The notes beneath the pieces are model-generated. The model was given only the letters and a program-made list of their open reading frames with translations. It did not search any database and was not told the origin of the DNA. A stretch of DNA of 64,000 bases from Microbacterium thalassium (lineage in GTDB: Bacteria; Actinomycetota; Actinomycetes; Actinomycetales; Microbacteriaceae). The position numbers and the translations under genes are program-made. This document shows positions 8,817 to 20,642 of this stretch, one piece after another (the stretch's first letter is position 1; each line of letters opens with the position of its first letter). The stretch is taken from NCBI RefSeq assembly GCF_014208045.1, contig NZ_JACHML010000001.1, positions 1,736,001-1,800,000 of the forward strand. The letters are read 5' to 3'.

Positions 8817-9953
8817 ATGGCGCTGCGTGTCGGAGTCGTCGGCGGAGGGCAGCTCGCCCGGATGATGATCGCGCCGGCGGTCGAACTGGGGGTCGAGCTG
8901 CGGGTGCTCGCCGAGGACGAGGGGATGTCGGCGGCGCTGGCGGCGACCGCGGTGGGGGACTACCGCGACGCAGAGACGGTGCTCGCCTTCGCCCGCGAGG
9001 TCGACGTGCTGACCTTCGACCACGAGCACGTGCCGCAGGAAGTGCTCGCCGCCGTCGCGGACGCCGGCATCCCCGTGCACCCGGGCGCCGCAGCGCTGCG
9101 GTTCGCGCAGGACAAGCTCGAGATGCGCGCGCGCCTCGCCGAGCTCGGCATGCCCCAGCCGGACTGGGCCGCGGTGTCGGGGACGGACGAGCTGCAGGCG
9201 TTCATCGACGCCCACGGGGGCCGCGCGGTCGTGAAGACGCCGCGCGGCGGCTACGACGGCAAGGGCGTGCGCGTCGTGTCGGCGGCGACCGAGGCGGAGG
9301 ACTGGTTCGCCGCGCTCGCCGAGGACGCCCGCGGCGGGCAGCTGCTGGTCGAGGAGCTCGTCGACTTCACGCGCGAGCTCGCCCAGCAGGTCGCTCGCCG
9401 CCCGTCCGGCGAAACGGCCGTGTACCCGGTCGTCCAGACCCTCCAGCGCGACGGCGTGTGCGCCGAGGTGGTCGCCCCCGCGCCGCACGCAGGTGCGCGC
9501 CTGATCGAGGTCGCCGCCCAGGTGGGCACCGCCATCGCGTCCGGGCTCGGCGTCACCGGCATGCTCGCCGTCGAGCTGTTCGAGACGACCGACGACCGGA
9601 TCCTCGTCAACGAGCTCGCCATGCGGCCCCACAACAGCGGGCACTGGACGCAGGACGGCGCCGTGACCGGCCAGTTCGAGCAGCACCTGCGGGCCGTGCT
9701 CGATCTGCCGCTGGGCGACCCGTCGCCGCGGCATCCGTGGTCGGCGATGGTGAACATCCTGGGCGGACCGCGCACGGACGCGCTCACGGACCGCTTCCCC
9801 GCCGCGATGGACGAGCACCCGGCGGCGAAGATCCACACGTACGGCAAGGCTCCGCGCCCCGGACGCAAGGTCGGGCACGTCAACTGCGCCGGCGACGACC
9901 TCGACGACGTCGTCTACCAGGCCCGCGCCGCGGCCGCCTTCTTCGCTGACTGA
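8817..9953 (+). CDS. purK: 5-(carboxyamino)imidazole ribonucleotide synthase
   Basis: The 378-residue ATP-grasp enzyme converts AIR, ATP and bicarbonate to N5-CAIR in de novo purine synthesis. The N-terminus LRVGVVGGGQLARMM is the purK signature, the ATP-grasp core includes VVKTPRGGYDGKGVRV (about residue 140), and the metal-binding end reads NELAMRPHNSGHWT (about 263). The ATG at 8817 has a GGAAGGAG ribosome-binding site 5 nt upstream, unlike its leaderless neighbours. purE follows after a 217-bp gap that holds a long palindrome. Confidence 0.96.
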   Translation: MALRVGVVGGGQLARMMIAPAVELGVELRVLAEDEGMSAALAATAVGDYRDAETVLAFAREVDVLTFDHEHVPQEVLAAVADAGIPVHPGAAALRFAQDKLEMRARLAELGMPQPDWAAVSGTDELQAFIDAHGGRAVVKTPRGGYDGKGVRVVSAATEAEDWFAALAEDARGGQLLVEELVDFTRELAQQVARRPSGETAVYPVVQTLQRDGVCAEVVAPAPHAGARLIEVAAQVGTAIASGLGVTGMLAVELFETTDDRILVNELAMRPHNSGHWTQDGAVTGQFEQHLRAVLDLPLGDPSPRHPWSAMVNILGGPRTDALTDRFPAAMDEHPAAKIHTYGKAPRPGRKVGHVNCAGDDLDDVVYQARAAAAFFAD

Positions 9954-9992
9954 CCCCTCAGTCCCCGCATCCGCCCCCTCCCTGCTGTTCTG

Positions 9993-10051
9993 CCGTCACG
10001 GCGCGATAGCACCGCTTCTGCCCGCTTGGCGGTGCTATCGCGCCGTGACGG
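9993..10051. repeat. Perfect 23-bp inverted repeat between purK and purE
   Basis: Arms 9993-10015 and 10029-10051 are perfectly complementary around a 13-nt loop. The second arm contains GGTGCTATCGCGCCGTGACG. It could act as a terminator for purK, but the arm length and the extra degenerate copy 40 bp downstream are more like a dispersed palindromic (REP-type) element. Confidence 0.85.
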
Positions 10052-10070
10052 TGAGATTGCGCTGCCGGGG

Positions 10071-10091
10071 GGTGCTGTTGCGCCGTGACGG
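10071..10091 (+). repeat. Degenerate third copy of the palindrome arm
   Basis: GGTGCTGTTGCGCCGTGACG repeats the arm at 10031-10051 with two changes, exactly 40 bp downstream and in the same orientation. Confidence 0.75.
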
Positions 10092-10158
10092 AGAAGCTGC
10101 AGGGGCCGGGGAGAGGGCGGATGCCGTGCCGTTGCGGGAAACTCCCGGCGTCGCGGCC

Positions 10159-10164
10159 TAGCCT
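10159..10164 (+). promoter_or_regulatory. -10 box TAGCCT of purE
   Basis: TAGCCT ends 6 nt before the GTG at 10171. It lies behind the palindrome, so purE probably has its own promoter. Confidence 0.5.
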
Positions 10165-10170
10165 GGACGG

Positions 10171-10686
10171 GTGACCACGCCGCTGCATTCCTCCGAAGCG
10201 CCCCTGGTCGGCGTCGTCATGGGCTCCGACTCGGACTGGCGCGTCATGAGCGACGCCTCGCAGATCCTCACCGACCTCGGCGTCCCGCACGAGGTCGAGG
10301 TGGTGTCCGCGCACCGCACGCCCGACAAGCTCATGCGGTACGCCCGCGAGGCCCGCGGGCGCGGGCTGCGCGTCATCGTGGCCGGCGCCGGGGGTGCCGC
10401 GCACCTCCCCGGCATGCTCGCGTCGATGACCGCGCTCCCGGTCGTCGGCGTCCCGGTGCAGCTCGCCACGCTGGACGGCATGGACTCGCTCCTGAGCATC
10501 GTGCAGATGCCGGCGGGGATCCCGGTCGCGACGGTGTCGATCAACGGCGCGAAGAACGCCGGGCTCCTGGCCGCGCGCATCATCGGCGCGGCGGACTCCG
10601 GCCTCGGCGACCGGATCGAGCAGTACGCCCGCGACCTCGAAGCGCAGGTCGAGGAGAAGAACCGGCGGCTCAAGGAGTCCCTGTGA
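10171..10686 (+). CDS. purE: 5-(carboxyamino)imidazole ribonucleotide mutase
   Basis: Class I PurE of 171 residues, rearranging N5-CAIR to CAIR right after the PurK step. Motifs are [12 protein letters not shown] (residues 13-24), SAHRTPD (active-site His) and the central [15 protein letters not shown]. The GTG start at 10171 fits the conserved N-terminus and a -10 box 6 nt upstream. The stop overlaps the start of the LCP gene by 4 bp, so purine synthesis and wall-polymer attachment genes share a transcript. Confidence 0.96.
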   Translation: MTTPLHSSEAPLVGVVMGSDSDWRVMSDASQILTDLGVPHEVEVVSAHRTPDKLMRYAREARGRGLRVIVAGAGGAAHLPGMLASMTALPVVGVPVQLATLDGMDSLLSIVQMPAGIPVATVSINGAKNAGLLAARIIGAADSGLGDRIEQYARDLEAQVEEKNRRLKESL

Positions 10687-12158
10687 GCATCGCGCCGCCG
10701 CGCCGGCAGGCGCCCGCGCCGGCCGCAGCCGCGCGCCACCTCGTCGAGGAGCGCCCGCTGCGGCATCCCGACCAGTCCTCGCGCGCCATGATGACCCGAC
10801 GCGGCTGGTGGCTGGTCGTGCTGAACTTCCTCATCCCGGGGTCCGCGCAGGCGGTGGCGGGGAATCGGCGCCTCGGGCGCATCGGCCTGGGCGCGACGCT
10901 CGTGCTCTGGCTGGGGCTGGTCCTCGCCGTGCTGTTCGCGCTGCTGGCCCCGATGGCCGGCATCAGCCTCATCACCGGCGCGTGGCTCCCCGATTGGCTG
11001 AGCCTGCTGCGCGGGGTGCCGCTTCTGGTCGTCCAGGGCGCGATGTACGCGTACGGCGTGCTGTGGGTCTGGCTGACCATCGACACCCTGCGCCTGGTGC
11101 GGCTGGTCAAGACGGGGCCGATCGCGCGCTTCGGCATCGCGCTGCTCGGCGTGGTGCTGCTCGTGGTCTCGGGCGGTGCTGCTGCGTACGCGGGGACGAG
11201 TGCCGGCGCGGCACGAGACGCCCTGGGCGCGATCTTCGGCGCGAGCGGGCCGAGCGTCCCGCCTTCCGACGGCTACTACAACATCCTGCTGCTCGGCGCC
11301 GACAGCGGCGAGGGACGCGACTCGATGCGGTTCGACAGCATCTCGGTGGTGTCGGTGAACGCCGAGACCGGTGCGACCACGATCACCGGCATCCCGCGCG
11401 ACATGCCCCACTTCCCGTTCTCGGACGGCCCCATGAAGGAGCTGTACCCCGACGTGCACCAGGGGTACGCCGACCCCACCTGCGGGTGGACCAGCGCCAT
11501 CAACCAGCTCAACACCGAGGTGGAGGTGTGCCGCGACGGCGACGCGCTGTACCCGGATGCGCGCGCGAACGGGTCGACGCCGGGCGTCGAGGCGACCAAG
11601 GACGCCGCCGAGGGGATCCTCGGGATCGAGATCCCGTACTACGTCTTCATCGACATGGACGGCTTCGCGGCGCTCATCGACGCCCTGGGCGGCGTCGACA
11701 TCACCGTCGAGGAGCGGCTGCCCAAGGGCGGCGGCCCCGCGTACGACGGCCAGCCGGTCGACGACTGGGCGATCGGCTGGATCGAGGCGGGCCCGCAGCA
11801 CATGGACGGCGACACCGCGCAGTGGTACGCCCGGTCGCGCTACACCACGAGCGACTTCGACCGCATGAAGCGCCAGCGTCAGCTGCAGGAGGCGATCCTC
11901 GCGCAGTTCACGCCGCAGGTCGTGCTCACGCGGTTCCAGGACATCGCCGCGGCGGGGACGAACCTCGTCGAGACGGACCTGCCGCAGTCGCTCATCCCCG
12001 CGCTGGCGGACCTGGCGCTGAAGGCCCAGGAGCAGGAGGTCACGACGATCGAGCTGACCCCCGAGGGCGGCATCGACGAGAGCGACCCCGACTACGCCTA
12101 CATCCGCGAACTGGTGCAGCAGGCGCTGCACCCGCCGACCCCGACACCTGAGCCGTGA
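10683..12158 (+). CDS. LCP (LytR-CpsA-Psr) family glycopolymer transferase
   Basis: The 491-residue membrane protein belongs to the enzymes that move lipid-linked wall polymers onto peptidoglycan. After a cytoplasmic Arg/Pro-rich tail of about 40 residues come four hydrophobic segments (residues 45-185), more than the single anchor of classical LCP proteins, then the catalytic domain: [20 protein letters not shown], the GIPRDMPHF arginine motif and [20 protein letters not shown]. Start GTG overlaps the purE stop. With the rhamnose, galactofuran and export genes nearby, the substrate is probably the polysaccharide made by this region. Confidence 0.9.
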   Translation: MSIAPPRRQAPAPAAAARHLVEERPLRHPDQSSRAMMTRRGWWLVVLNFLIPGSAQAVAGNRRLGRIGLGATLVLWLGLVLAVLFALLAPMAGISLITGAWLPDWLSLLRGVPLLVVQGAMYAYGVLWVWLTIDTLRLVRLVKTGPIARFGIALLGVVLLVVSGGAAAYAGTSAGAARDALGAIFGASGPSVPPSDGYYNILLLGADSGEGRDSMRFDSISVVSVNAETGATTITGIPRDMPHFPFSDGPMKELYPDVHQGYADPTCGWTSAINQLNTEVEVCRDGDALYPDARANGSTPGVEATKDAAEGILGIEIPYYVFIDMDGFAALIDALGGVDITVEERLPKGGGPAYDGQPVDDWAIGWIEAGPQHMDGDTAQWYARSRYTTSDFDRMKRQRQLQEAILAQFTPQVVLTRFQDIAAAGTNLVETDLPQSLIPALADLALKAQEQEVTTIELTPEGGIDESDPDYAYIRELVQQALHPPTPTPEP

Positions 12159-13279
12159 CCGCGATCCTCCGCGTCATGCTCGACCAGGTCGCGTCGCCCA
12201 CGGATGCCGACCTCGCCGTCGCGGCGCGCGACCTCACGCGGGCGCTCATCGCGGTCGCACCCGACGGCTGCGCGGTCGAGGGCATCGCGCCGTCGGGCGG
12301 CGCCGGCGATCCGTCCGCGATCCCCGGCCTCGTCGACGTGCGCCGCACAACCCTCGCGCGGCGCGAACTGGCCACCGCGCTGCAGATGGGCGTGGCGACG
12401 GGCATCGGCGGCGGCATGATCCACGCGCCGACCCTGATGGCGCCGCTCGTGCGCCACGACCGCGTCCACGATCACGATCAGACGGTCGTGACGGTGTGGG
12501 ACCTGCGCCCGTGGGAGGCACCCGCCGAGCTTCCCAAGCCGGTCGTCACGTGGCATCGCGCGATGCTCAAGCGGGCTGCCAAGCACGCCGATGCGGTCGT
12601 CGTCCCGACCCACGCGATCGGGGAGCGCCTGTCGGGTCTCGCGCGGCTCGGCGGCCGCGTGCGGGTCATCGCGGGCGCGCCGGCGATCGACCTCGCCGTG
12701 CCGCGCGACGAGGTCGGGCGCCGGCGCTCGCTGGGGCTGCCGGAGGGCTTCGTCCTGCTGGCGGGCGGCCCGATGCCCTCGGACGCGCTCGCGGTCGGCT
12801 TCCGCGCCGTCGCGGCATCCGGCATCGACATCCCGATCGTGGTGATCGATGTGGCCGAGGGCCTCGAGCCCGCCGTGGCCGAACTCGCCGTCGCCGCGGG
12901 CATCCCGGAGCGTCGTGTCCACGTGCGCGGCGTCCTCGACACCCACGATCGCGGCGCGGTGTTCGGGGCCGCGCTCGCACTCCTCGCCCCGTCCCGGCGC
13001 TCCGCGTTCCCCTGGCGCGTGGTCGACGCGCTCGCTCTCGGCGTTCCCGTCGTCGCGTCCGACTCGGCGGTGCACGCCGACGTCGTCGTCGACGGCGGGA
13101 TGCTGGTGGACTCCGCCGACGCGGACCGCCTCGCCGAGGGCATGGGCTCGGCGCTCGCCGAGGCGCTGGCCACGACGAAGGCCGCCGAGCGGTGGGCGGT
13201 GCTCGCCGGAGACCGGGGCCGGGTGTTCTCCTGGCACAGCGCGGCCGAGAGGGTGTGGCAGCTGCACGCGGACCTCTGA
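12155..13279 (+). CDS. GT4-like glycosyltransferase
   Basis: A 374-residue GT-B fold protein. The N-terminal half is acceptor-like with VVTVWDLRPWEAP and HRAMLKRAAKHADAVVVPTHAIGERL. The C-terminal half holds the donor-binding pattern RVHVRGVLDTHDRGAVFGAA, LLAPSRRSAFPWRVVDALALGVPVVASD, where the family E-x7-E motif appears as the weaker SAFPWRVVDAL. Start is the GTG overlapping the LCP stop by 4 bp, so it is co-transcribed. Donor and acceptor are unknown; a role in wall polysaccharide synthesis follows from its neighbours. Confidence 0.78.
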   Translation: MTAILRVMLDQVASPTDADLAVAARDLTRALIAVAPDGCAVEGIAPSGGAGDPSAIPGLVDVRRTTLARRELATALQMGVATGIGGGMIHAPTLMAPLVRHDRVHDHDQTVVTVWDLRPWEAPAELPKPVVTWHRAMLKRAAKHADAVVVPTHAIGERLSGLARLGGRVRVIAGAPAIDLAVPRDEVGRRRSLGLPEGFVLLAGGPMPSDALAVGFRAVAASGIDIPIVVIDVAEGLEPAVAELAVAAGIPERRVHVRGVLDTHDRGAVFGAALALLAPSRRSAFPWRVVDALALGVPVVASDSAVHADVVVDGGMLVDSADADRLAEGMGSALAEALATTKAAERWAVLAGDRGRVFSWHSAAERVWQLHADL

Positions 13280-13302
13280 CCGGCCGTCCCCCGCGGGGCC
13301 GG
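13280..13302. terminator. GC hairpin between convergent glycosyltransferase and rmlCD genes
   Basis: CCGGCC at 13280-13285 pairs with GGCCGG at 13297-13302 in the 31-bp gap between the convergent stop codons. It is placed to stop transcription in either direction; no T run is present. Confidence 0.45.
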
Positions 13303-13310
13303 CGCCGGTG

Positions 13311-16620
<3,310 letters not shown>

Positions 16621-16659
16621 TACAGATCCCCTCCGTCAGCAAGAGCGCGGTCCCCCCAT

Positions 16660-16665
16660 TCTCTA
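16660..16665 (-). promoter_or_regulatory. Candidate -10 box of the rml operon
   Basis: TAGAGA on the minus strand, about 40 nt upstream of the rmlA start, in the 203-bp divergent gap. No convincing -35 box was seen, so this is tentative. Confidence 0.35.
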
Positions 16666-16823
16666 GCAGATCCGCGTTTCGGCGACATGACGTCGACCGA
16701 GACGACCCGCCGCGATCGGAGGCCGTGTCGCTCCCGCGGAATCCGGCAGAGTGTTGTATGCATCCGTCACTTCCGCCACACTGATCACATGGTCCCCATC
16801 CTTGGCGCCGCTGCGGAGCGCGT

Positions 16824-18851
16824 GTGATCCGGCTCGTCCACGCCGTCACCGGGCTGCTCGCGATCGTCGCCGCGCTGATCGTGGCGCCCGCGGCGCAGGC
16901 GCAGCCCGCCGCGGCGTCGGGGTCCGTCGTCCAGACGTCGCTGGCCGGCTTCAGCGCGGGCGACATCATCAGCGACGCCGTCTTCTTCGACGACGGGGCG
17001 ATGACCGAGGCGCAGATCCAGAAGTTCCTCGAGGCGCAGGTGCCCACGTGCCGGTCGGGCTACACCTGCCTGAAGGACTGGTACGACACGTCCCGCTCGA
17101 CGTCGGCGGACGCGATGTGCGGTGCGTACAGCGGCGGATCGAGCGAGCGCGCCTCGCGCATCATCTACAAGGTGGCGCAGGCGTGCGGGATCAACCCGCG
17201 GGTGATCCTGGTGACGCTCCAGAAGGAGCAGGGACTGGTCACGCACACGTGGCCGAGCGAGTGGCGCTACACGATCGCGATGGGCCAGGGCTGTCCCGAC
17301 ACCGCCGCCTGCGACGAGAAGTACTACGGATTCTTCAACCAGGTCTACGGCGCGGCGTGGCAGTTCAAGCGCTACGCCAACCCGCCCGGCACGAGCCAGT
17401 ACTTCACGTGGTACGCGCCGAAGAACACGTGGAACGTCCTCTACAACCCGGACAGATCATGCGGATCGTCCCCGGTGTACATCAGCAACCAGGCGACGGC
17501 GAACCTCTACTACTACACGCCCTATCAGCCCAACGCCGCAGCGCTGAAGGCCGGCTACGGCGAGGGCGACGGATGCTCGGCGTACGGCAACCGCAACTTC
17601 TACAACTACTTCACCGACTGGTTCGGGTCGACGCAGTCGGCCGCACCGCCGGCGACGGACACGCCCTTCGTCGACGTCTCGTCGGAGCCGTCGTCTCCGG
17701 TGTTCAACACCTTCGCCAGTGACATCGTGTGGTTGGCGGATCAAGGGATCTCCGAAGGCTGGACCGTCGCTGGCGGATGGCGGGAGTTTCGCCCGCGGAT
17801 GGCGGTGAAGCGGGACGTCATGGCGGCGTTCCTATACCGAATGGCGGGAAGCCCGGATTTCGACGTGCCGAGGGTGTCTCCATTCACGGATGTCAGCAGC
17901 GCGCAACCCTTCTACGAGGAAATCGCCTGGCTCGCGGCCTCCGGAATCAGCACGGGTTGGACGACGTCGGCGGGAAGTCGTGAGTTCCGACCGAACGCAT
18001 CCGTCAGCCGGGAGGTCATGGCAGCGTTCTTGTACCGATACGCGGGCGAACCGGAATGGACGAGTCCCGACGAGTCACCCTTCGTCGACGTGGATACGAA
18101 CGACACGTTCTACAGGGAGATCTCGTGGCTGGCGGGTTCCGGCGTGAGTGCGGGGTGGAGCAGGACAGACGGCGGGCGGGAGTTCCGACCGACGAGCGTC
18201 GTCAACCGCGACGTCATGGCCGCGTTCCTTCATCGCCTGTACTTGCTGCAGAATCCGTTCGTCGACGTGTCGAGCGACACCGAATCGCCGGTCTATAGCG
18301 TGTTCGCGGCCGACATCGCGTGGCTCGCGTCGGAGGGAATCTCCGAGGGCTGGACGCGTGGTGACGGCGCGCGAGAATACCGGCCCACCCGACCCGTGCT
18401 GCGCGAGGCGATGGCCGCCTTCCTCTACCGGCTCGCGGGCGAGCCAGAGTTCGTCGCGCCCGCGGAGTCGCCGTTTGTCGACGTGCCGGTGACGTGGTCG
18501 TTCTACAGAGAGATCAGCTGGCTCGCGGCATCCGGCATCAGCGAAGGGTGGACGCTTGAGGACGGCACCCGGGAGTTCCGTCCGGCCGAATCGGTCCGGC
18601 GCGATGTGATGGCAGCGTTCCTCTATCGGTTCGCGGGCTCGCCCGAGTTCGATCCGCCCGAGGCCTCACCCTTCGTCGACGTGCCCGTGAGCAGCCCGTT
18701 CTATGCGGAGATCTCGTGGCTCGCAGCGACGGGCATCAGTACGGGCTGGCAGCGGGACGACGGGCTCTTCGAGTTCCGGCCGACGGCCGCTGTGAATCGC
18801 GACGTCATGGCCGCGTTCCTCCACCGCCTGGACGCGGTGATGGCGGGGTGA
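16824..18851 (+). CDS. Secreted protein: lysozyme-like N-terminal domain plus six SLH-like repeats
   Basis: A 675-residue exported protein. A signal peptide (about residues 1-26, ending APAAQAQ) precedes a domain of about 240 residues with IIYKVAQACGINPRVILVTL, KEQGLVTHTW and FNQVYGAAWQFKRYAN. The KEQGL glutamate and the Tyr/Asn-rich surroundings resemble lytic transglycosylase-type folds, but a catalytic role is only inferred. From residue 282 there are six repeats of the type FxDVxxxxxFYxEIxWLA, GISxGW, EFRP, RDVMAAFLYR, i.e. S-layer-homology-like modules. GTG start 16824 has GGAG 5 nt upstream. The SLH part has visibly lower GC than the first half. Likely wall-anchored; it is divergent from rmlA. 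Confidence 0.82.
   Translation: MIRLVHAVTGLLAIVAALIVAPAAQAQPAAASGSVVQTSLAGFSAGDIISDAVFFDDGAMTEAQIQKFLEAQVPTCRSGYTCLKDWYDTSRSTSADAMCGAYSGGSSERASRIIYKVAQACGINPRVILVTLQKEQGLVTHTWPSEWRYTIAMGQGCPDTAACDEKYYGFFNQVYGAAWQFKRYANPPGTSQYFTWYAPKNTWNVLYNPDRSCGSSPVYISNQATANLYYYTPYQPNAAALKAGYGEGDGCSAYGNRNFYNYFTDWFGSTQSAAPPATDTPFVDVSSEPSSPVFNTFASDIVWLADQGISEGWTVAGGWREFRPRMAVKRDVMAAFLYRMAGSPDFDVPRVSPFTDVSSAQPFYEEIAWLAASGISTGWTTSAGSREFRPNASVSREVMAAFLYRYAGEPEWTSPDESPFVDVDTNDTFYREISWLAGSGVSAGWSRTDGGREFRPTSVVNRDVMAAFLHRLYLLQNPFVDVSSDTESPVYSVFAADIAWLASEGISEGWTRGDGAREYRPTRPVLREAMAAFLYRLAGEPEFVAPAESPFVDVPVTWSFYREISWLAASGISEGWTLEDGTREFRPAESVRRDVMAAFLYRFAGSPEFDPPEASPFVDVPVSSPFYAEISWLAATGISTGWQRDDGLFEFRPTAAVNRDVMAAFLHRLDAVMAG
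17667..18845 (+). repeat. Six tandem SLH-like modules
   Basis: Modules of about 65 codons start near 17667, 17877, 18078, 18255, 18471 and 18669. Modules 1 and 4 are the longer variant (FVDVSSxxxSPVxxxFAxDI), the other four the shorter FYxEI variant, suggesting duplication of a three-module unit. Confidence 0.8.
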
Positions 18852-18865
18852 CGGTGGCGATCGCC

Positions 18866-18871
18866 TAGACT
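18866..18871 (+). promoter_or_regulatory. -10 box TAGACT upstream of the first Wzm/Wzt operon
   Basis: TAGACT lies 53 nt before the GTG at 18925, so this transcript would have a leader of about 45 nt, unlike the leaderless genes around it. Confidence 0.4.
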
Positions 18872-18924
18872 GAGTCGTCGAATCCGCGGCGGATCACGTC
18901 GCGCGTGCCAAGAACTGCGAGAAC

Positions 18925-19827
18925 GTGTCAGACACCAGAGATCTCTTCGCCGGCGTGCCCAGGTCCGAGTTCAGCACCCCCGGAACCAGCCGCGGTCTGC
19001 TCGACGTGATCCGATGGCACTACCTCTTGCGACTGCTCGTGCGCACCGGGGTGACAACCCGATACCGCAACTCGTTGCTCGGGTGGACCTGGTCCTATGT
19101 CCGGCCAGCCGCTCAGTTCGTTGTGTTCTGGGTGGTTCTCGGATTGTTCCTCGCGCTCGAACGGGGCATTCCGAACTACGCGGTGTACCTCTTTTCGGGG
19201 ATCGTCATCATCAATCTGTTCACCGAGGCTTTCAAGAACGCGACGACCTCGATCGTGGGCAACGCGGCGCTGGTCCGCAAGGTGTATCTGCCGCGGCAGC
19301 TGTTTGGGGTGTCGGCGGTGATCGTCGCCTTCGTTCACTTCCTTCCTCAGGTGGTGCTCCTGCTGGTCGTGTGCATTGTGATGGGCTGGATCACGCAGGT
19401 GTCGCTCCTCGGAATCGCCGCGATCTTCGCCGCCGTCATCATCGTCATGCTCCTGGCCTTCGGCCTCGGACTGTTCTTCGGTGCGCTCAACGTGAGATAT
19501 CGCGACGCGGAGAACATCGTGGAGCTGCTGCTATTGCTCGTCACGTGGGCATCCCCCGTTCTGTACTTCTGGACCATGGTCGCCGACGTTCTGCCTGGAT
19601 GGCTTACCGAGGTGTACATGCTCAATCCGATCACGCAGGCGGTGGAGCTGTTCCATTTCGCGTTCTGGCGACCGGTCACCGCCGGCTCCGCTTCACTGGC
19701 CGATCTGCCGGTCCCGCCCGGACTCGCAATGAACTCCGCGCTCGCTTTCGTCGTCTGCCTATCGACGATTCTGATCGGACAGTTCGTCTTCCGCCGCCTG
19801 GAAGGAAGGTTCGCGCAGGACCTATGA
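18925..19827 (+). CDS. ABC-2 polysaccharide exporter permease (Wzm/TagG-like)
   Basis: This 300-residue inner-membrane permease exports a finished, lipid-linked polysaccharide. It has about six membrane helices and the ABC-2 family landmarks YRNSLLGWTWSYVRPAAQF, LFSGIVIINLFTEAF and NAALVRKVYLPRQLF, with LNVRYRDAENIVELLL in the cytoplasmic loop. Start GTG at 18925. The ATPase gene follows with a 4-bp ATGA overlap. A second, different Wzm/Wzt pair lies at 38.6-40.1 kb, so this one probably serves another polymer. Confidence 0.9.
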   Translation: MSDTRDLFAGVPRSEFSTPGTSRGLLDVIRWHYLLRLLVRTGVTTRYRNSLLGWTWSYVRPAAQFVVFWVVLGLFLALERGIPNYAVYLFSGIVIINLFTEAFKNATTSIVGNAALVRKVYLPRQLFGVSAVIVAFVHFLPQVVLLLVVCIVMGWITQVSLLGIAAIFAAVIIVMLLAFGLGLFFGALNVRYRDAENIVELLLLLVTWASPVLYFWTMVADVLPGWLTEVYMLNPITQAVELFHFAFWRPVTAGSASLADLPVPPGLAMNSALAFVVCLSTILIGQFVFRRLEGRFAQDL

Positions 19828-20564
19828 GTGAGATCCTTAACTCCCGACGTCCCAGCGTGATCGTCGAAGACGTCCACAAGCGATTCACGCTCAATCACGC
19901 GCACTCCTTCAAGGACACCGTCGTCAGCTGGGTGCGCCGCAAGAAGACGACGAGTACGTTCGAGGCGCTCAAAGGCATCGATCTCGTCATCGACGAGGGG
20001 CAGTCCGTGGCGATTCTCGGCTTCAACGGATCGGGGAAGTCCACGCTGCTGAAGTTGCTCTCGGGCGTCATGAAGCCCGACGCGGGGAGCGTGCTCACGC
20101 GGGGTCAAGTCGCGGGGCTCATCGAGGTAGGTGCGGGCTTTCATCCCGAGCTTTCGGGCCGGGAGAACGTCTTCCTCAACGCCGCGATCCTCGGCATGAG
20201 CAGGAGCCAGATCGAGGAACGATACGACGACATCGTCGCCTTCAGCGAGATCGGCGACTTCATCGACCAGGAGGTCAAACACTACTCGTCGGGCATGTTC
20301 ATGCGCCTCGCGTTCTCGGTCGCCATACACGTCGATGTCGACGTCCTGCTCGTCGACGAGATCCTCTCGGTGGGAGACGCGCCGTTCCGGGCGAAGTGCC
20401 GGGGCAAGTTCGACGAGCTCATCGCCGCGGGCAAGACCCTCGTTATCGTGAGCCACGACATGGAGATGGTCCGCGAGCTATGCACGCGCGCCGTGGTTAT
20501 CCGCAAGGGCACGGTCGTCTTCGACGGCGACGTTGAGGAAGCCATCGATGCGATTGCGGCCTGA
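19824..20564 (+). CDS. ABC polysaccharide exporter ATPase (Wzt/TagH-like)
   Basis: ATPase of 246 residues partnering the permease just upstream. Walker A is GFNGSGKS (residues 66-73), the signature YSSGM (154-158) and Walker B LLVDEI (175-180), followed by SHD at the switch. The N-terminal KRFTLNHAHSFKD segment is typical of polysaccharide exporters. There is no C-terminal carbohydrate-binding domain as in O9a-type Wzt, so chain-end recognition is not indicated. Confidence 0.92.
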   Translation: MSEILNSRRPSVIVEDVHKRFTLNHAHSFKDTVVSWVRRKKTTSTFEALKGIDLVIDEGQSVAILGFNGSGKSTLLKLLSGVMKPDAGSVLTRGQVAGLIEVGAGFHPELSGRENVFLNAAILGMSRSQIEERYDDIVAFSEIGDFIDQEVKHYSSGMFMRLAFSVAIHVDVDVLLVDEILSVGDAPFRAKCRGKFDELIAAGKTLVIVSHDMEMVRELCTRAVVIRKGTVVFDGDVEEAIDAIAA

Positions 20565-20628
20565 ACGGCGGCTCGCGCCTTTGGGTGGGAGTGCCATGCT
20601 TCGGGACGGTGGCCCGGGCATGAGCCGG

Positions 20629-20634
20629 TAGAAT
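20629..20634 (+). promoter_or_regulatory. -10 box TAGAAT of the GT2 gene
   Basis: TAGAAT ends 8 nt before the ATG at 20643. It is the best match to the actinobacterial -10 consensus in this island and predicts a near-leaderless mRNA. Confidence 0.55.
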
Positions 20635-20642
20635 CGATCGAC

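Noticed and set aside
9993..10091. CRISPR array
   Set aside because: Only three arms, two of them forming one palindrome, no regular spacers and no cas genes.
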